Virus record (IMG/VR): IMGVR_UViG_3300033571_016612
Location: 1-40,086 of that record
Origin: a virus
Reading direction: 5' to 3' (one strand)
DNA length: 40,086 nt
The notes beneath the pieces are model-generated. The model saw only the letters and a program-made list of their open reading frames with translations. It was not told the origin of the DNA and did not search any database. Positions 1 through 9,916 of this stretch are shown here, in pieces (the stretch's first letter is position 1; each line of letters opens with the position of its first letter). A program made the translations under genes and the position numbers.

Positions 1-3000
1 TATAGTAATTTGCTGAGATGTAGCAGAACCTACAGAATTAATCTTCGCTGATCCATATACATCTAATTTTACTTGAGGACTGGTTGTACCTAGTCCCACA
101 GACCCTTGTGACGTTATAGAAATAACTCTATTATTATCTCTGGTACCGAAAACAAAAGGAATATTAGTTTGTATTCCAGTATTCAAAGTACTTCTACCAA
201 TACCAATTGAACTGCTACCAATAGATGTAACAGTGGTCCCAGAAGTAACAATACCAGAAACTAATGATTGTACTTCAAGTCCTGTTCTAAGTCCACTAGT
301 ATTAATACCAATTATCGTAGTCGTTGTAATTCCAATTGTCGAACCATAAGCAATAACCGTTGTAACAAATACATTCGTAGAATTAATCTCAATTAGATTA
401 GTTGGTAAAGTAGTACCGATACCAATATTACCAGATTGAGTTACTTCTAAAACAGATTGAACGGACGGAAAAGATTTGGAATATCTATTAATAGATAATA
501 GACTATTGTTATCATTCAGAATACTTATTAATTGACCACCATTAAGTGTAGTTGCATCTATAATACCATCAAGAACAAGTGATCCTCGAATTGGATTAAC
601 TGTATTAACTCCAGTTCTTGCAAAATGAGATGCAGTAATCTGTTGAAATGCAGTAGAACCTACAGAATTAATTCTTGCTGATCCATATACATCTAATTTT
701 ACTTGAGGACTGGTTGTACCTAGTCCCACATTTCCAGTAGAAGTAATTGCAACAATTCCAGTATCAGATCTGGTACCAAAAGTTAAATTTATATTAGTTT
801 GTATTCCAGTATTTAATGTAGTTGTATTAATTCCAATTTGACTTATACCTACTGAAGTAATAATGGTATTATCACGAATAATACCAAAAATATCTCGAAT
901 CGATAAATTCGTCGAAATTCCAACAGTTGAAACTCCGGTAATTATTGTTGTTGTTACTCCAATTGTAGATGCTGTTGCAACAAAACTTGGAATAAAATTA
1001 TTTCTATCATTTACTTGAAATCTGACAAGAGGATTTGTAATACCTATGCCAACATTCCCAGAAGAACTTGCCTCAAAAATAGGTGATCTATTAATATCAT
1101 TTACTCTAAAAATACTAGAAGTGAGATTATTAGTAATACTAAATATCTGAGTTTCTTGATTTGTTTGTGCAGCGCCTACTGGTGCATTAAAACTGATTGA
1201 TCCGCTGTCTAATGTTTTCGGAGCAACAAACATATAGTTTGTAGTTGTAGAAAAAGCAGATCTGAGATTTAATCTATTATATAAATCGTGAGAATAAAAA
1301 GAATTTACTGAAGTTCTTCCAATTGAAATTTTATCAACTCTAGTAATACCAGTGTTAGAAACACTTAAATAAGTTGATAATCCTAAAGTAGAATCCCAAT
1401 CAGTAACTCTAAAAAAGTCGCCTGTTTTCGTATTGTTTGCTGTAAATAATTGATTTCCAGTATTACTAGAAAGATTTCCATATAATCCAGCAACTTCAAA
1501 AGTTCCATTATCTCTAGGAACAGAAGATAATCTTACCTTATTCGTTATCGCAGTTCCAACAGGAGAACTTAAAAATAAAGACCCAAATACATCTAATTTA
1601 GAATTCACAGTAGGATTTGTGGTTCCTATTCCAATAGAACCATCAGAAGTGAATGTAATCACTCTAGAATCACTTCTAGATCCAAAAGTGAGAGTAGTTA
1701 TACCTAATGCAGTACTATTTAATGATGTAGTTCCTATTCCAATTGTATTGATTCCAATAGATGTTATTGTCGTCCCAGAGGAAATAATATTATTAATTTG
1801 TTGTAATTCCAATCCAATAGAAAGACCTGAAGTGCTAACACCTGTAATAAAAGTTGTAGAAATACCAATAGAAGAAGCAATCGATACAATACTTGGTATA
1901 AATTGATTTCTAGAATTAACTTGAATTCTCTGTAAAGGAATATTAGTACCTATACCTAAATTATTGGTAGATGGATTAAAAGTTAGAGTTGATGGTGAAA
2001 CATAAGTCGTGGATATAGATCCGCTACTGTTTAAAAGATATGGAATATTAAAAGATTGATTTAGATTTGTTGTTGCAATTACTCCAGAGGATGTTGCATA
2101 ATCAGCATTTGTTGTGACTCCAACTGCTATAGTGACAGCAATTCCCGTTAAATTGGAACCATCTCCATAATAAGTAACAACTCCTACAGTTGATGTAATA
2201 ATTCCACTAGAAATTCTTACCGTTCCTAAAGTTGAAATTCCTGAAACATTCAGAGAAGTTACAGATGCAATTCCCCCTGATACATTTGTTGCAATTCCTG
2301 ATCTATCTGAATATGTAGCAATTCCAGATCTGCTTGAAAAAGTAGCAATTCCAGAAAAATCAGAGTAGGTTGCAATTCCCGATCTATTCGAGAAAGTGGC
2401 GATACCTGAAAAATCAGAATATGTAGCAATTCCCGCAAAATTAGAATAAGTTGCAACTCCAGATCTATTTGAGAAAGTGGCGATACCTGAAAAATCAGAG
2501 TAGGTTGCAATTCCAGCAAAATTAGAATAAGTTGCAACTCCAGATCTATTTGAGAAAGTGGCGATGCCTGAAAAATCAGAGTAGGTTGCAATTCCCGATC
2601 TATTCGAGAAAGTAGCAATACCTGAGAAATTAGAATAAGTAGATATCCCCGCAAAATTAGAATAAGTAGAGATGCCTGAAAAATCAGAATAAGTTGCAAT
2701 TCCAGATCTATTCGAAAAAGTAGCAATTCCCGCAAAATTAGAATAAGTAGAGATGCCTGAAAAATCAGAATAAGTTGCAATTCCAGATCTATCAGAATAC
2801 GAAGCAAATCCGACAAGAGAAGATGCAGCAACTCCAATTAAATTAGAACCATCTCCATAATAAGTGACAATTCCTACAGTTGATGTGATAATTCCATCAG
2901 AAATTCTTACCGTACCTAAAGTTGAAATTCCTGAAACATTTAGAGAAGTTACAGATGCAATTCCTCCTGATACATTTGTTGAAGTTCCAGATCTATCTGC

Positions 3001-4287
3001 ATAAGAGACAATTCCAACAATAGAAGAAGCGACAATTCCCGTTAAATTCGAACCATCTCCATAAAAATTACTTGCAGTAATAATACCATAAGAATTAATA
3101 TTTCTTATGATAGATAAATCTTTTTCCGTGAATTTAATTTCTCCAACTGCAAGTCTAGTTCCATTAGGAAATTGAGTGGATCCAATACCAACTGCATAAT
3201 TAAATAACCAAGCATCAGTCCCAAGTCCAGAAAAAGTACCCTCTTTAAACCACATAATTTTTTTATATGTGGGTGAAATTTCTTCAATTCCAGGTATATA
3301 CAAATTCACTAAAGGACTACCTTCAGTAGAAGCTAAAGCAACACCTCCGTGATTCGCAGTATTATCATTTGATACATCATTTCCATTTACATCACTTCTA
3401 AATCCAAGAATAATATCTGAATCAGAAACTCTTAATTCCGTTGCATAAATGATTGCTGAAGTACCACCAATAGTAATATTTCCAGAAACATTTAAATTTC
3501 TATTTACTTGTAAATCTCTTGTAACAGTTAAATCTTGAGGTGCGAATAAATTTGTTGGAAGACTTATTATTGAAGTAGATCCTTCACCGGTCCCATTTGT
3601 GACAACAATTTGCTGAGATGTACCAGAAATATCTTTAACATAATCCCCAGTCGTATCTTGACCCAATTCAACACTATTTGGTTGAATTGTCGCTGCAAGT
3701 GAAACATTATTTGTACCATCAAATATTACTGGAGACGCAACAATATCTCCTGTAATTTGAAAAGTTCTCGGAGTTTCTAATGCAGTGGATACTCCAGATT
3801 TTTCAGAATAAGTAGAAATGCCTGCAAAATTAGAATAAGTAGCAATTCCAGAAGTATCTGAATACGTAGCAATTCCTGCAAAATTAGAATAAGTTGCAAT
3901 TCCAGATCTATCAGAATAAGAAACAACTCCAACAAGAGATTGTGCAATAACTCCAGTTAAATTGGAACCATCTCCATAATAAGTAACAACTCCTACAGTT
4001 GATGTAATAATTCCACTAGAAATTCTTACCGTACCTAAAGTTGAAATTCCTGAAACGTTCAGAGAAGTTACAGATACGGAATCACCCGTCACGTTTCCTA
4101 TGAAATTCTTTGCAGTAAGAACACCAGTAAATTCTCCATCTCCAATTGCATAAAGAGATCGTCCTCCAGAATATGTTGTTCCTATTCCAACATTTCCAGT
4201 AATCTGAACTACTGTTTGATTCTCAGTGTAAGAACTGATACCAACTTTGAGATTTTTTTGACGATTACTTAGATATCTTTCGGGCAT
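1..4287 (-). CDS. giant repeat-rich tail fibre-like virion protein (3' end outside window)
   Basis: Reading down from the ATG at 4287 the frame stays open to base 1, giving at least 1429 codons; the C-terminus lies beyond the left edge. The N-terminus (MPERYLSNRQKNLKVGISSY) leads into repeated modules. One is rich in GDGSNLTG and VSGISTLGTVRISSG; another is an array of about 20 nonapeptides of type GIATYS(N/D)xAG (about 2281-2810), with a smaller array at about 3780-3930. Further along come fibre modules with VYGSA(K/R)INSVGS. Such Gly/Ile/Ser-rich low-complexity repeats are typical of long trimeric cyanophage fibres. It lies directly downstream of the 109-aa gene and reads in the same direction as the 1331-aa fibre gene, so it probably belongs to a late structural operon. 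The host-recognition role is inferred from repeat architecture only; the receptor-binding tip would be in the missing C-terminal part. Confidence 0.85.
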   Translation of the reverse strand, partial: MPERYLSNRQKNLKVGISSYTENQTVVQITGNVGIGTTYSGGRSLYAIGDGEFTGVLTAKNFIGNVTGDSVSVTSLNVSGISTLGTVRISSGIITSTVGVVTYYGDGSNLTGVIAQSLVGVVSYSDRSGIATYSNFAGIATYSDTSGIATYSNFAGISTYSEKSGVSTALETPRTFQITGDIVASPVIFDGTNNVSLAATIQPNSVELGQDTTGDYVKDISGTSQQIVVTNGTGEGSTSIISLPTNLFAPQDLTVTRDLQVNRNLNVSGNITIGGTSAIIYATELRVSDSDIILGFRSDVNGNDVSNDNTANHGGVALASTEGSPLVNLYIPGIEEISPTYKKIMWFKEGTFSGLGTDAWLFNYAVGIGSTQFPNGTRLAVGEIKFTEKDLSIIRNINSYGIITASNFYGDGSNLTGIVASSIVGIVSYADRSGTSTNVSGGIASVTSLNVSGISTLGTVRISDGIITSTVGIVTYYGDGSNLIGVAASSLVGFASYSDRSGIATYSDFSGISTYSNFAGIATFSNRSGIATYSDFSGISTYSNFAGISTYSNFSGIATFSNRSGIATYSDFSGIATFSNRSGVATYSNFAGIATYSDFSGIATFSNRSGVATYSNFAGIATYSDFSGIATFSNRSGIATYSDFSGIATFSSRSGIATYSDRSGIATNVSGGIASVTSLNVSGISTLGTVRISSGIITSTVGVVTYYGDGSNLTGIAVTIAVGVTTNADYATSSGVIATTNLNQSFNIPYLLNSSGSISTTYVSPSTLTFNPSTNNLGIGTNIPLQRIQVNSRNQFIPSIVSIASSIGISTTFITGVSTSGLSIGLELQQINNIISSGTTITSIGINTIGIGTTSLNSTALGITTLTFGSRSDSRVITFTSDGSIGIGTTNPTVNSKLDVFGSLFLSSPVGTAITNKVRLSSVPRDNGTFEVAGLYGNLSSNTGNQLFTANNTKTGDFFRVTDWDSTLGLSTYLSVSNTGITRVDKISIGRTSVNSFYSHDLYNRLNLRSAFSTTTNYMFVAPKTLDSGSISFNAPVGAAQTNQETQIFSITNNLTSSIFRVNDINRSPIFEASSSGNVGIGITNPLVRFQVNDRNNFIPSFVATASTIGVTTTIITGVSTVGISTNLSIRDIFGIIRDNTIITSVGISQIGINTTTLNTGIQTNINLTFGTRSDTGIVAITSTGNVGLGTTSPQVKLDVYGSARINSVGSTAFQQITASHFARTGVNTVNPIRGSLVLDGIIDATTLNGGQLISILNDNNSLLSINRYSKSFPSVQSVLEVTQSGNIGIGTTLPTNLIEINSTNVFVTTVIAYGSTIGITTTTIIGINTSGLRTGLEVQSLVSGIVTSGTTVTSIGSSSIGIGRSTLNTGIQTNIPFVFGTRDNNRVISITSQGSVGLGTTSPQVKLDVYGSAKINSVGSATSQQITI
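2142..2280 (-). repeat. long direct repeat, copy 1 of 3 (fibre module)
   Basis: A stretch of roughly 125 bp encoding a module with VSGISTLGTVRISSG followed by GVVTYYGDGSNLTG recurs almost unchanged at about 2832-2975 and 3950-4078. The copies bracket the nonapeptide arrays. They form a higher-order repeat of module plus array within the same gene and are likely substrates for intragenic recombination. Confidence 0.8.
2281..2810 (-). repeat. 27-bp coding tandem repeat array (nonapeptide GIATYS-N/D-x-x)
   Basis: About twenty 27-bp units run in the frame of the giant fibre gene and encode GIATYSNFA / GIATYSDRS-type nonapeptides. Units alternate between a few near-identical versions (NFA, DRS, DFS, NRS), with larger blocks duplicated, for example around 2460-2580. 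A related smaller array lies near 3785-3930. There are no unique spacers, so it is not CRISPR. The array probably grows and shrinks by slippage or unequal recombination and sets fibre shaft length. Confidence 0.85.
2832..2975 (-). repeat. long direct repeat, copy 2 of 3 (fibre module)
   Basis: Second copy of the GDGSNLTG / VSGISTLGTVRIS module in the giant fibre gene, with a few synonymous and one or two replacement changes relative to copies 1 and 3. Confidence 0.8.
3950..4078 (-). repeat. long direct repeat, copy 3 of 3 (fibre module)
   Basis: Third copy, nearest the N-terminus of the giant fibre protein. It is almost identical at DNA level to copy 1, which suggests recent duplication or gene conversion between modules. 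Confidence 0.8.
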
Positions 4288-4295
4288 ATTAAAAA

Positions 4296-4625
4296 TTAAT
4301 TAAGTGTAGCTAAAATACTTACAACAAATTTTAAATGAGTGTCATTATTACCATACAATACTAATTTATCTCCACTCTCAAGACACAATTTCCCCCGAAT
4401 TAAATTAAGAGTGTCATGAGATTCCACCGGTAATTGATATGCAATTTCACTATCAACATTACCTCTTCGATGTAATAAAGTCACATCATATGTAACTGGA
4501 CCTGTATTTGTCACCTGAGACAAAAGAACCACACCAGTATAACCTACAGGAGCAGTATAAACAATTGAAGGAGTAAGAGTCACAACTTTTGTAACTGTTT
4601 TGAATATATTAAGTGCTAAAGCCAT
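4296..4625 (-). CDS. 109-aa small virion-associated protein, function unknown
   Basis: The ORF starts MALALNIFKTVTKVVTLTPS and is predicted to be mostly beta strand (VVTLTPSIVYTAPVGYTGVVLL, then TYDVTLLHRR), with no signal peptide or membrane segment. It sits between two fibre genes, 1 bp after the stop of the 1331-aa gene and 8 bp before the start of the giant fibre gene, so it is almost certainly translated from the same late mRNA. Small beta-rich proteins in this position of cyanophage structural operons may be fibre connectors or caps; that role is an inference from position. I do not recognise a named family. Confidence 0.85.
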   Translation of the reverse strand: MALALNIFKTVTKVVTLTPSIVYTAPVGYTGVVLLSQVTNTGPVTYDVTLLHRRGNVDSEIAYQLPVESHDTLNLIRGKLCLESGDKLVLYGNNDTHLKFVVSILATLN

Positions 4626-4626
4626 G

Positions 4627-7600
4627 TTACTCTCCTCCTAATGCTAAGATAAATGGTGTAACTGTTGAGAATAAACTCTTAGAATAGAAATCACCAGAAA
4701 TTGTTCCAGTCTGTTGATTAATAACAACTCCATCACCAATTCTAAAATTACCAGATTGATCTGTAGTTGTGTATATCACTATTCCTCCGTTTTTAGATAC
4801 AGTTTCATTTTCTTGAATTGGAACACCTCCTCCTGCGGGAAGAGCACTTGAAATATTAACTCCAGAACCAATATATTCTAAAGAGTGACCGGAAGCTAAA
4901 ATTCTACTTTGTTTATATATGTCAACTCTTGTACCAGAATTTAAAGCGTACGGTAAAGTTTGATTAATTGTAACTGTACAAATTCCAGAGGATACAGGAG
5001 TGGAAGAAAGAATAGAATAATAAGTAGGAATTAATTCAACAATTGCAGTAGCAGTATTCACACCCACATCAGGAGAACTAATCGTAATTTTCGGAACATT
5101 TTTATATCCTCTACCACTCGAAACAATTTCAATATTTGTCAAAGATCCATTTCGAATTTCCGCAACAGAAGTAGCAGGAATTCCCCAAGATACGTCGGGT
5201 TCTTGAATTTCAATAATTGGACTAGTGATATATCCAGAACCGTTATTTAAAATTTGAATGTTTCCAACAGTATAATAAAGATCACCAAAGTATATCACCT
5301 GTCCATCAAATGGACGAACTGTATTAATTCTTGCGGTCCCACCAGAGACATAAACTTGATTTGGTGTAGTAGAAACTCCAACATTACAAGTAAATACTGT
5401 ACTTGCCATTGAAACAGAAGGTAATGACAATTGAGTAGTTCCAATTCCAACCGAGTCTGAGTTTACCGTTGCAATTAAGTTATCAATAAAACTTTGTACA
5501 TTTGCACATGAATTAACATCTTTATTTGTTGGATCTCCTTGTAAAGTAAGATCTTGATAATTTAATTGATTTGTGATTGCCTTCTTTGCATAATCTCTTA
5601 CAGCATTAAAAGCAGTTTTTGATTCTATAACTTCACCGGAAATTCCGTTTAAAATGGGAACACCATTTGCATTAAAATATCCACTTATAAAGTCGCGAAT
5701 ATTCTCATTTGTATAATCTCGCACATCCAAAGATAATGCATCAATTAAATAACCAATATCTCTATAACATTTACTAATACCTAATGAGAAAGTGCCTGAA
5801 TTTTCACTAAAAGTATTCAGAAAAGACTGTGATCCACTTCCGATAACAGTTGTTACAATTCCCACAAGAGTATTAATTGCACTTTGAACATCAGTACAGG
5901 ATTCAGAATTTCCTGAAGGTAATACAGGAATATTTGGTCCACCGGAATTATAATTTGCAGGTCCAGAACTAATTCCAATTTCTTTATAATTCAATTGATT
6001 CGTAATTGCTTTTTTTGCATAAGTACCCAAAGTATTAAATGCATATACAGATTGAAGTCTTTCACTTGTACCAATTCCAACAGAAGATGCCCCATTGAAA
6101 TAAAAATCAGTAAAGTCTCTAGAGTACTTGTTACCTCCTGTAAAAATATCAGTAGAAATCGCATCTACAAGATATGATAAATCTCTTGCACAAATATTTG
6201 TAGTTGAAATTCCAAGATTTTCATTAAAAATCTGAAGACTAACGGTACTACCTGCACCAATTACAGTGGTAATAATTCCAACTAAATTATCAATATTCGA
6301 TCTTACATCTGCACAAGAATCTGGATTACCTGAAGCATAGACAGTATAAGCAATACCAGGACCATTGTAAATTGCAGGACCGGAACTAATTCCCAAATTT
6401 TTAATGTTCAATTGATTCGTAACTGCTTTCTTCGCAAATTCACTTGCAGAAAGAAATGCAGTAATAGATTGTGATTCTTCACCCAATAATCCATTTGAAA
6501 TTGGAGAATTATTGTTGAAATATTGAAGAGTAAAATCTCTCGAATACTTATTTCCACCAGTAAAAATATCCGTAGAGATTGCTTCAATCATAAAACCAAG
6601 ATCTCTCGCACATTTTAATCCACCTGGAGAACTTGTACTACCTATACCAACAAAATATCCAAAATTTGGAGAAGGTAGAGAACTTGTATTACCTGATCCT
6701 ATAGAGGTAGTTACAATTGAAACTAGATTATCAATATTTGATCTTACGTCTGCACAAGAATTTGGAGAAGTATTGAAACCAGTTAAGGAATCTGGAGTAA
6801 TTGAAAGATCACTATATGCTGCACCAACAAGAGTATTTGTGACTGCATTTTTCATCAAATTTCTAACTTGATTAAAAGCATAATTTGATTGAGTCTGCTC
6901 ACCCAATAATCCATTTACAATTAAAGATCCATTATTAAAGTATTGTAAAGTAAACTCTCTAGAATAATTATTACCACCCGTTAAAACATCAGCAGAAATT
7001 GCATCTACAAAAAAATCTAAATCCCTTTTACATTTATTCTGAGTGCTTGAAATTTCAGGATAAACTGAAACAGTATTTGTCCATGCAATAGAAACAATTA
7101 CATTCTTATTTTTTTGAATTAAACGATAAGAATCAAAATAACGAGATCTTGAATTTGTTTGAAAATCTCCTGGAAAATAAAAATTCGTATGAGCAATTGC
7201 AATTGCCCCAATTGATTTATCAATAATTTCTTGTTTATTTCTTTGAATTAATCCAGATGCATCATAAAAACGATTTCTTTCAAATGGAACTGGATCATCC
7301 GGAAATTTAAAATTAGAAGGAAATCCAACTGCAATAGAAGCAAGAGATTTATCTACAATTTCTTGTTTATTTTTTTGAATCAAACGATAAGAATCATAAT
7401 ATCGATATCTTAAATCAGATGATGAATTTCCTGGAAAAATGAAATCTGGATGATTTAATGCAATTGCCGCTAAAGATTTATCCTGAATTTCTAATTTATT
7501 ATTTTGAATTAAATTATAAGAGTCTACATATCTTCCTGGAGCAACAGTTTTAACTTCAAAAATATAACCATATTTTCCACTTGGATAAGTGTTTATTCCT

Positions 7601-8622
7601 CCAATTCCCTGACAAGTAAATTGTAAATTGGATAAAGAAACTCCCATTCCAACTGAAAAGTTATGAGGAGTACTTGTATATGCAGTTAAAATTCCAGAAG
7701 TATTATCATATAAAGCATTTGTGACATTTAAAGTTGGCGTATTTAAATCTATAACAAAGGTGTCATCATTTTCTAATGAATTTTGTGTAATAATTCCAGA
7801 ATATTTTTTTGGGCTTGTACCATTTGCAACTAAAGCATAGTTACCAAAAGAAGAATTTGAGTTTGTAAGATCACATGCTGCACCTGATCCACAATAAACT
7901 GCAACATCACAACAAATTGTAAACAAGGATACCAATTGAGCATATCCTTCATTGGTGATAGAAACACCAATACCTCCTTGATTATATTGAGTATAACTAT
8001 CTAGAACCATTGATTTTAATGGTCCTATTGCATTGTTACCATCAATTTTTAAACCAATACTATTAGGAATAAAATTCGTACAATTCTGAATATATGGAGA
8101 CTGATCAAAATATCCAATTTGTTCTGAATTAAATGCAAAAATTGCCTTACCCGAATTCAATGATCCAGTATAAGACATTTCTGCAACATAATTTCCATTT
8201 GAAACATAGAATAAATCTTGATTCGCATTTAATGGAGATACTGACACTTCTCGAAGAGAATCTCCTACAATAGAAACTTGTTCCGGTATGATTAAAGGAT
8301 TATCTTCTATATAAGATCCAGCACTAACTTTAATAACTGTTCCTGTTGTTGCTGCTGCGATTGCTCCTTTAATTGTCGCTTTTGCGTCTCCGAGTTTTTT
8401 ACCTGTGTTTTCGTCTTTTCCATCTTCTGTAACATAAAGAATATTTGTAACTGTTGCACCTGATCCAATGCGAACAATATCAGTTCCAATTCCTACTCTT
8501 TCTCTTTTTCCATATAATTCACCATCATACGTATTATAAGCGACTTCCGCATTTTTTAGTTGACCTGGTAAAGGTATTTTTCCGGGTACAGAAGACCTCT
8601 TTAGTCTAATACGTGTTGACAT
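4627..8622 (-). CDS. 1331-aa tail fibre / beta-helix structural protein
   Basis: The N-terminus (MSTRIRLKRSSVPGKIPLPG, then AEVAYNTYDGELYGK) is the short phage-fibre lead domain seen in many T4-like cyanophage fibres. Residues about 60-260 resemble a pectate-lyase-like beta helix (YVTEDGKDENTGKK, IKVSAGSYIEDNPLIIP, QVSIVGDSLREV). Then come about four copies of a block with YDSYRLIQKNKQEIVDKSLA (about 370-500) and five copies of a longer block with CARDLGFMIEAISTDIFTGG, YSRDFT and AKKAVTNQLN, each followed by SCADVRSNIDNLVGI (about 520-1090). The C-terminal third is beta-rich with Gly/Ser. It is the first gene of a three-gene structural cluster and has a late-promoter-like AATAAATA about 40 bp upstream. 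The structural role is well supported; the exact place on the virion is not. Confidence 0.85.
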   Translation of the reverse strand: MSTRIRLKRSSVPGKIPLPGQLKNAEVAYNTYDGELYGKRERVGIGTDIVRIGSGATVTNILYVTEDGKDENTGKKLGDAKATIKGAIAAATTGTVIKVSAGSYIEDNPLIIPEQVSIVGDSLREVSVSPLNANQDLFYVSNGNYVAEMSYTGSLNSGKAIFAFNSEQIGYFDQSPYIQNCTNFIPNSIGLKIDGNNAIGPLKSMVLDSYTQYNQGGIGVSITNEGYAQLVSLFTICCDVAVYCGSGAACDLTNSNSSFGNYALVANGTSPKKYSGIITQNSLENDDTFVIDLNTPTLNVTNALYDNTSGILTAYTSTPHNFSVGMGVSLSNLQFTCQGIGGINTYPSGKYGYIFEVKTVAPGRYVDSYNLIQNNKLEIQDKSLAAIALNHPDFIFPGNSSSDLRYRYYDSYRLIQKNKQEIVDKSLASIAVGFPSNFKFPDDPVPFERNRFYDASGLIQRNKQEIIDKSIGAIAIAHTNFYFPGDFQTNSRSRYFDSYRLIQKNKNVIVSIAWTNTVSVYPEISSTQNKCKRDLDFFVDAISADVLTGGNNYSREFTLQYFNNGSLIVNGLLGEQTQSNYAFNQVRNLMKNAVTNTLVGAAYSDLSITPDSLTGFNTSPNSCADVRSNIDNLVSIVTTSIGSGNTSSLPSPNFGYFVGIGSTSSPGGLKCARDLGFMIEAISTDIFTGGNKYSRDFTLQYFNNNSPISNGLLGEESQSITAFLSASEFAKKAVTNQLNIKNLGISSGPAIYNGPGIAYTVYASGNPDSCADVRSNIDNLVGIITTVIGAGSTVSLQIFNENLGISTTNICARDLSYLVDAISTDIFTGGNKYSRDFTDFYFNGASSVGIGTSERLQSVYAFNTLGTYAKKAITNQLNYKEIGISSGPANYNSGGPNIPVLPSGNSESCTDVQSAINTLVGIVTTVIGSGSQSFLNTFSENSGTFSLGISKCYRDIGYLIDALSLDVRDYTNENIRDFISGYFNANGVPILNGISGEVIESKTAFNAVRDYAKKAITNQLNYQDLTLQGDPTNKDVNSCANVQSFIDNLIATVNSDSVGIGTTQLSLPSVSMASTVFTCNVGVSTTPNQVYVSGGTARINTVRPFDGQVIYFGDLYYTVGNIQILNNGSGYITSPIIEIQEPDVSWGIPATSVAEIRNGSLTNIEIVSSGRGYKNVPKITISSPDVGVNTATAIVELIPTYYSILSSTPVSSGICTVTINQTLPYALNSGTRVDIYKQSRILASGHSLEYIGSGVNISSALPAGGGVPIQENETVSKNGGIVIYTTTDQSGNFRIGDGVVINQQTGTISGDFYSKSLFSTVTPFILALGGE

Positions 8623-8663
8623 TATTGTTCGATATCGCTCTCAATATTAAAAGTGCTTTCATA

Positions 8664-8671
8664 TATTTATT
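8664..8671 (-). promoter_or_regulatory. T4-type late promoter motif before the 1331-aa fibre gene
   Basis: AATAAATA on the minus strand, about 42 bp upstream of the ATG at 8622. It matches the cyanophage late consensus (N)ATAAATA and would drive the three virion genes. Motif match only. Confidence 0.45.
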
Positions 8672-8692
8672 CATGTTTTTATTCGTTAAAAA

Positions 8693-9028
8693 TTAATTTT
8701 CAGGTAGATTCATATTCATCCATTTTTTAATTTTAGAGAATCGATTCTCACAGAAAAAACTCTGAGATGTATACCATTCTTCCCAAGGAGTATGATTTTT
8801 TGATTGATTACAAGAATGACAACAGCAAAGAACATTTGTTGTAAAATTTGTTCCACCCTTCGACTGAGGTATAATATGATCGATTGTCAGATTTTTCTCT
8901 GAATCACAATAAGCACATTTGTAATTCCATCTTTGTTTTATTTGATTTCTCCATATTTTTTTTGCTTCTGCCGAACTTGTTGTGTGTAAATTAAACAAAT
9001 ACTCTGAGGGAGAATGGAGAAGATCCAT
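8693..9028 (-). CDS. HNH endonuclease (111 aa), probably free-standing homing nuclease
   Basis: Classic small HNH domain: a CAYCDSEKNLTIDHIIPQSKGG core with the DH of the catalytic motif, then NVLCCCHSCNQSKN, giving two CxxC zinc pairs. The N-terminal 30 residues (SAEAKKIWRNQIKQRW) are a short helical arm. HNH proteins of this size nick or cut double-stranded DNA with a divalent metal and are common as homing nucleases in T4-like phages. It sits between the fibre operon and a phosphoesterase and has a late-type AATAAATA about 20 bp upstream. There is no sign of an intron here. It could instead be a packaging-associated HNH, but the location away from the true terminase region argues for homing. 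Confidence 0.85.
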   Translation of the reverse strand: MDLLHSPSEYLFNLHTTSSAEAKKIWRNQIKQRWNYKCAYCDSEKNLTIDHIIPQSKGGTNFTTNVLCCCHSCNQSKNHTPWEEWYTSQSFFCENRFSKIKKWMNMNLPEN

Positions 9029-9048
9029 AAGTTACCGAGACTTATGAT

Positions 9049-9056
9049 TATTTATT
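9049..9056 (-). promoter_or_regulatory. late promoter-like AATAAATA before the HNH gene
   Basis: Minus-strand AATAAATA about 20 bp upstream of the HNH start at 9028. It overlaps the intergenic gap after the metallophosphoesterase stop. Confidence 0.35.
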
Positions 9057-9068
9057 GTACTATTTGAA

Positions 9069-9770
9069 TCAATAAAATAATAATTTATATTCGCCATTCA
9101 TTTCTGTAATATACGTACATTGATCACACCAGTCTCCACAACACATATACGTGATTGTACCAAATTCTCGAATCTTTGCGTGATGAATATGTCCACAAAT
9201 TATTCCATTATATTTCTCTTCTCTTCGAACACCATATGATGCAATATCAGTCTCATAATGATTAATATATTTTCTACCACGAGACGTATTTTTAAGAATA
9301 TGAATCAAAGAAATTTTTAAAAATTTTTCTAAAAATACACTCATTGGAGTAATATATTCATATCCTTTATTAAATAACAATTGTTTCCAGGAACCAGATG
9401 AATACTGCGAATACTTATCTCCATGAACACAAAGAATCTTATTTCCTCTTGAATCCATATGAGTATATTCATTCACCATCTTAAAATTTTCATGAGAAAA
9501 ATTACAGTATCTACGAATTTGTGCCTCATGATTTCCAAGAATATAAACAACTTCCGTGCCTTTTTTGAGAAGTTCTAAAATCTGATGAACACATTCAGTA
9601 TGTTCTTTTGTCCAGCGAGTATTATATTTCTCCATACAATAGATGTCTATAATATCACCCACCATTATTAGTTTTTTAGTTTGAAGTTCTTTCAAAAATT
9701 TTAAAAACTTTTTCGTGTTACATCTAGGAGATCCGAGATGAACATCGCTTATAAAAGTTGCATCGTACAT
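9069..9770 (-). CDS. calcineurin-like metallophosphoesterase, LpxH-like (233 aa)
   Basis: All metallophosphoesterase metal motifs are visible in order: FISDVHLGS (DxH, about residue 8-11), MVGDIIDIY (GDxxD, about 37-42), ILGNHEAQIRR (GNHE, about 78-81), CVHGDKYSQ (about 114-117) and GIICGHIHHAK (GHxH, about 192-195). The two-metal centre hydrolyses phosphomonoesters or diesters. The whole-length pattern, including HLGSPRCNT, resembles UDP-2,3-diacylglucosamine hydrolase-like (LpxH-like) phosphoesterases, so lipid A precursor or another sugar-nucleotide diphosphate is a possible substrate, but this is not certain. The gene follows the terminase-like gene on the same strand with a 146-bp gap. 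Confidence 0.85.
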   Translation of the reverse strand: MYDATFISDVHLGSPRCNTKKFLKFLKELQTKKLIMVGDIIDIYCMEKYNTRWTKEHTECVHQILELLKKGTEVVYILGNHEAQIRRYCNFSHENFKMVNEYTHMDSRGNKILCVHGDKYSQYSSGSWKQLLFNKGYEYITPMSVFLEKFLKISLIHILKNTSRGRKYINHYETDIASYGVRREEKYNGIICGHIHHAKIREFGTITYMCCGDWCDQCTYITEMNGEYKLLFY

Positions 9771-9916
9771 AATATTTTTTCAGTCTCTTTCAGTATATTC
9801 TCTAAGTGTTTCTTTCCGATAATTCATTTGCATCACGAATCTATAAGTATTTTAGCGAGTATTCAGAATTATGTCAAGGAAACAGAGACATAATGAAAAG
9901 GAACAGTCCAAAGAGT

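Noticed and set aside
2281-2810. Possible CRISPR array
   Set aside because: Units are contiguous 27-bp coding repeats without unique spacers and without cas genes.
2259-2837. 192-aa Leu/Ile-rich minus-strand ORF over the repeat array
   Set aside because: It is another frame of the 27-bp coding repeat; the giant fibre frame is open throughout and has normal composition.
9771-9916. Continuation of the terminase nuclease domain
   Set aside because: All three minus-strand frames lack terminase motifs; only a 17-codon ORF is seen.
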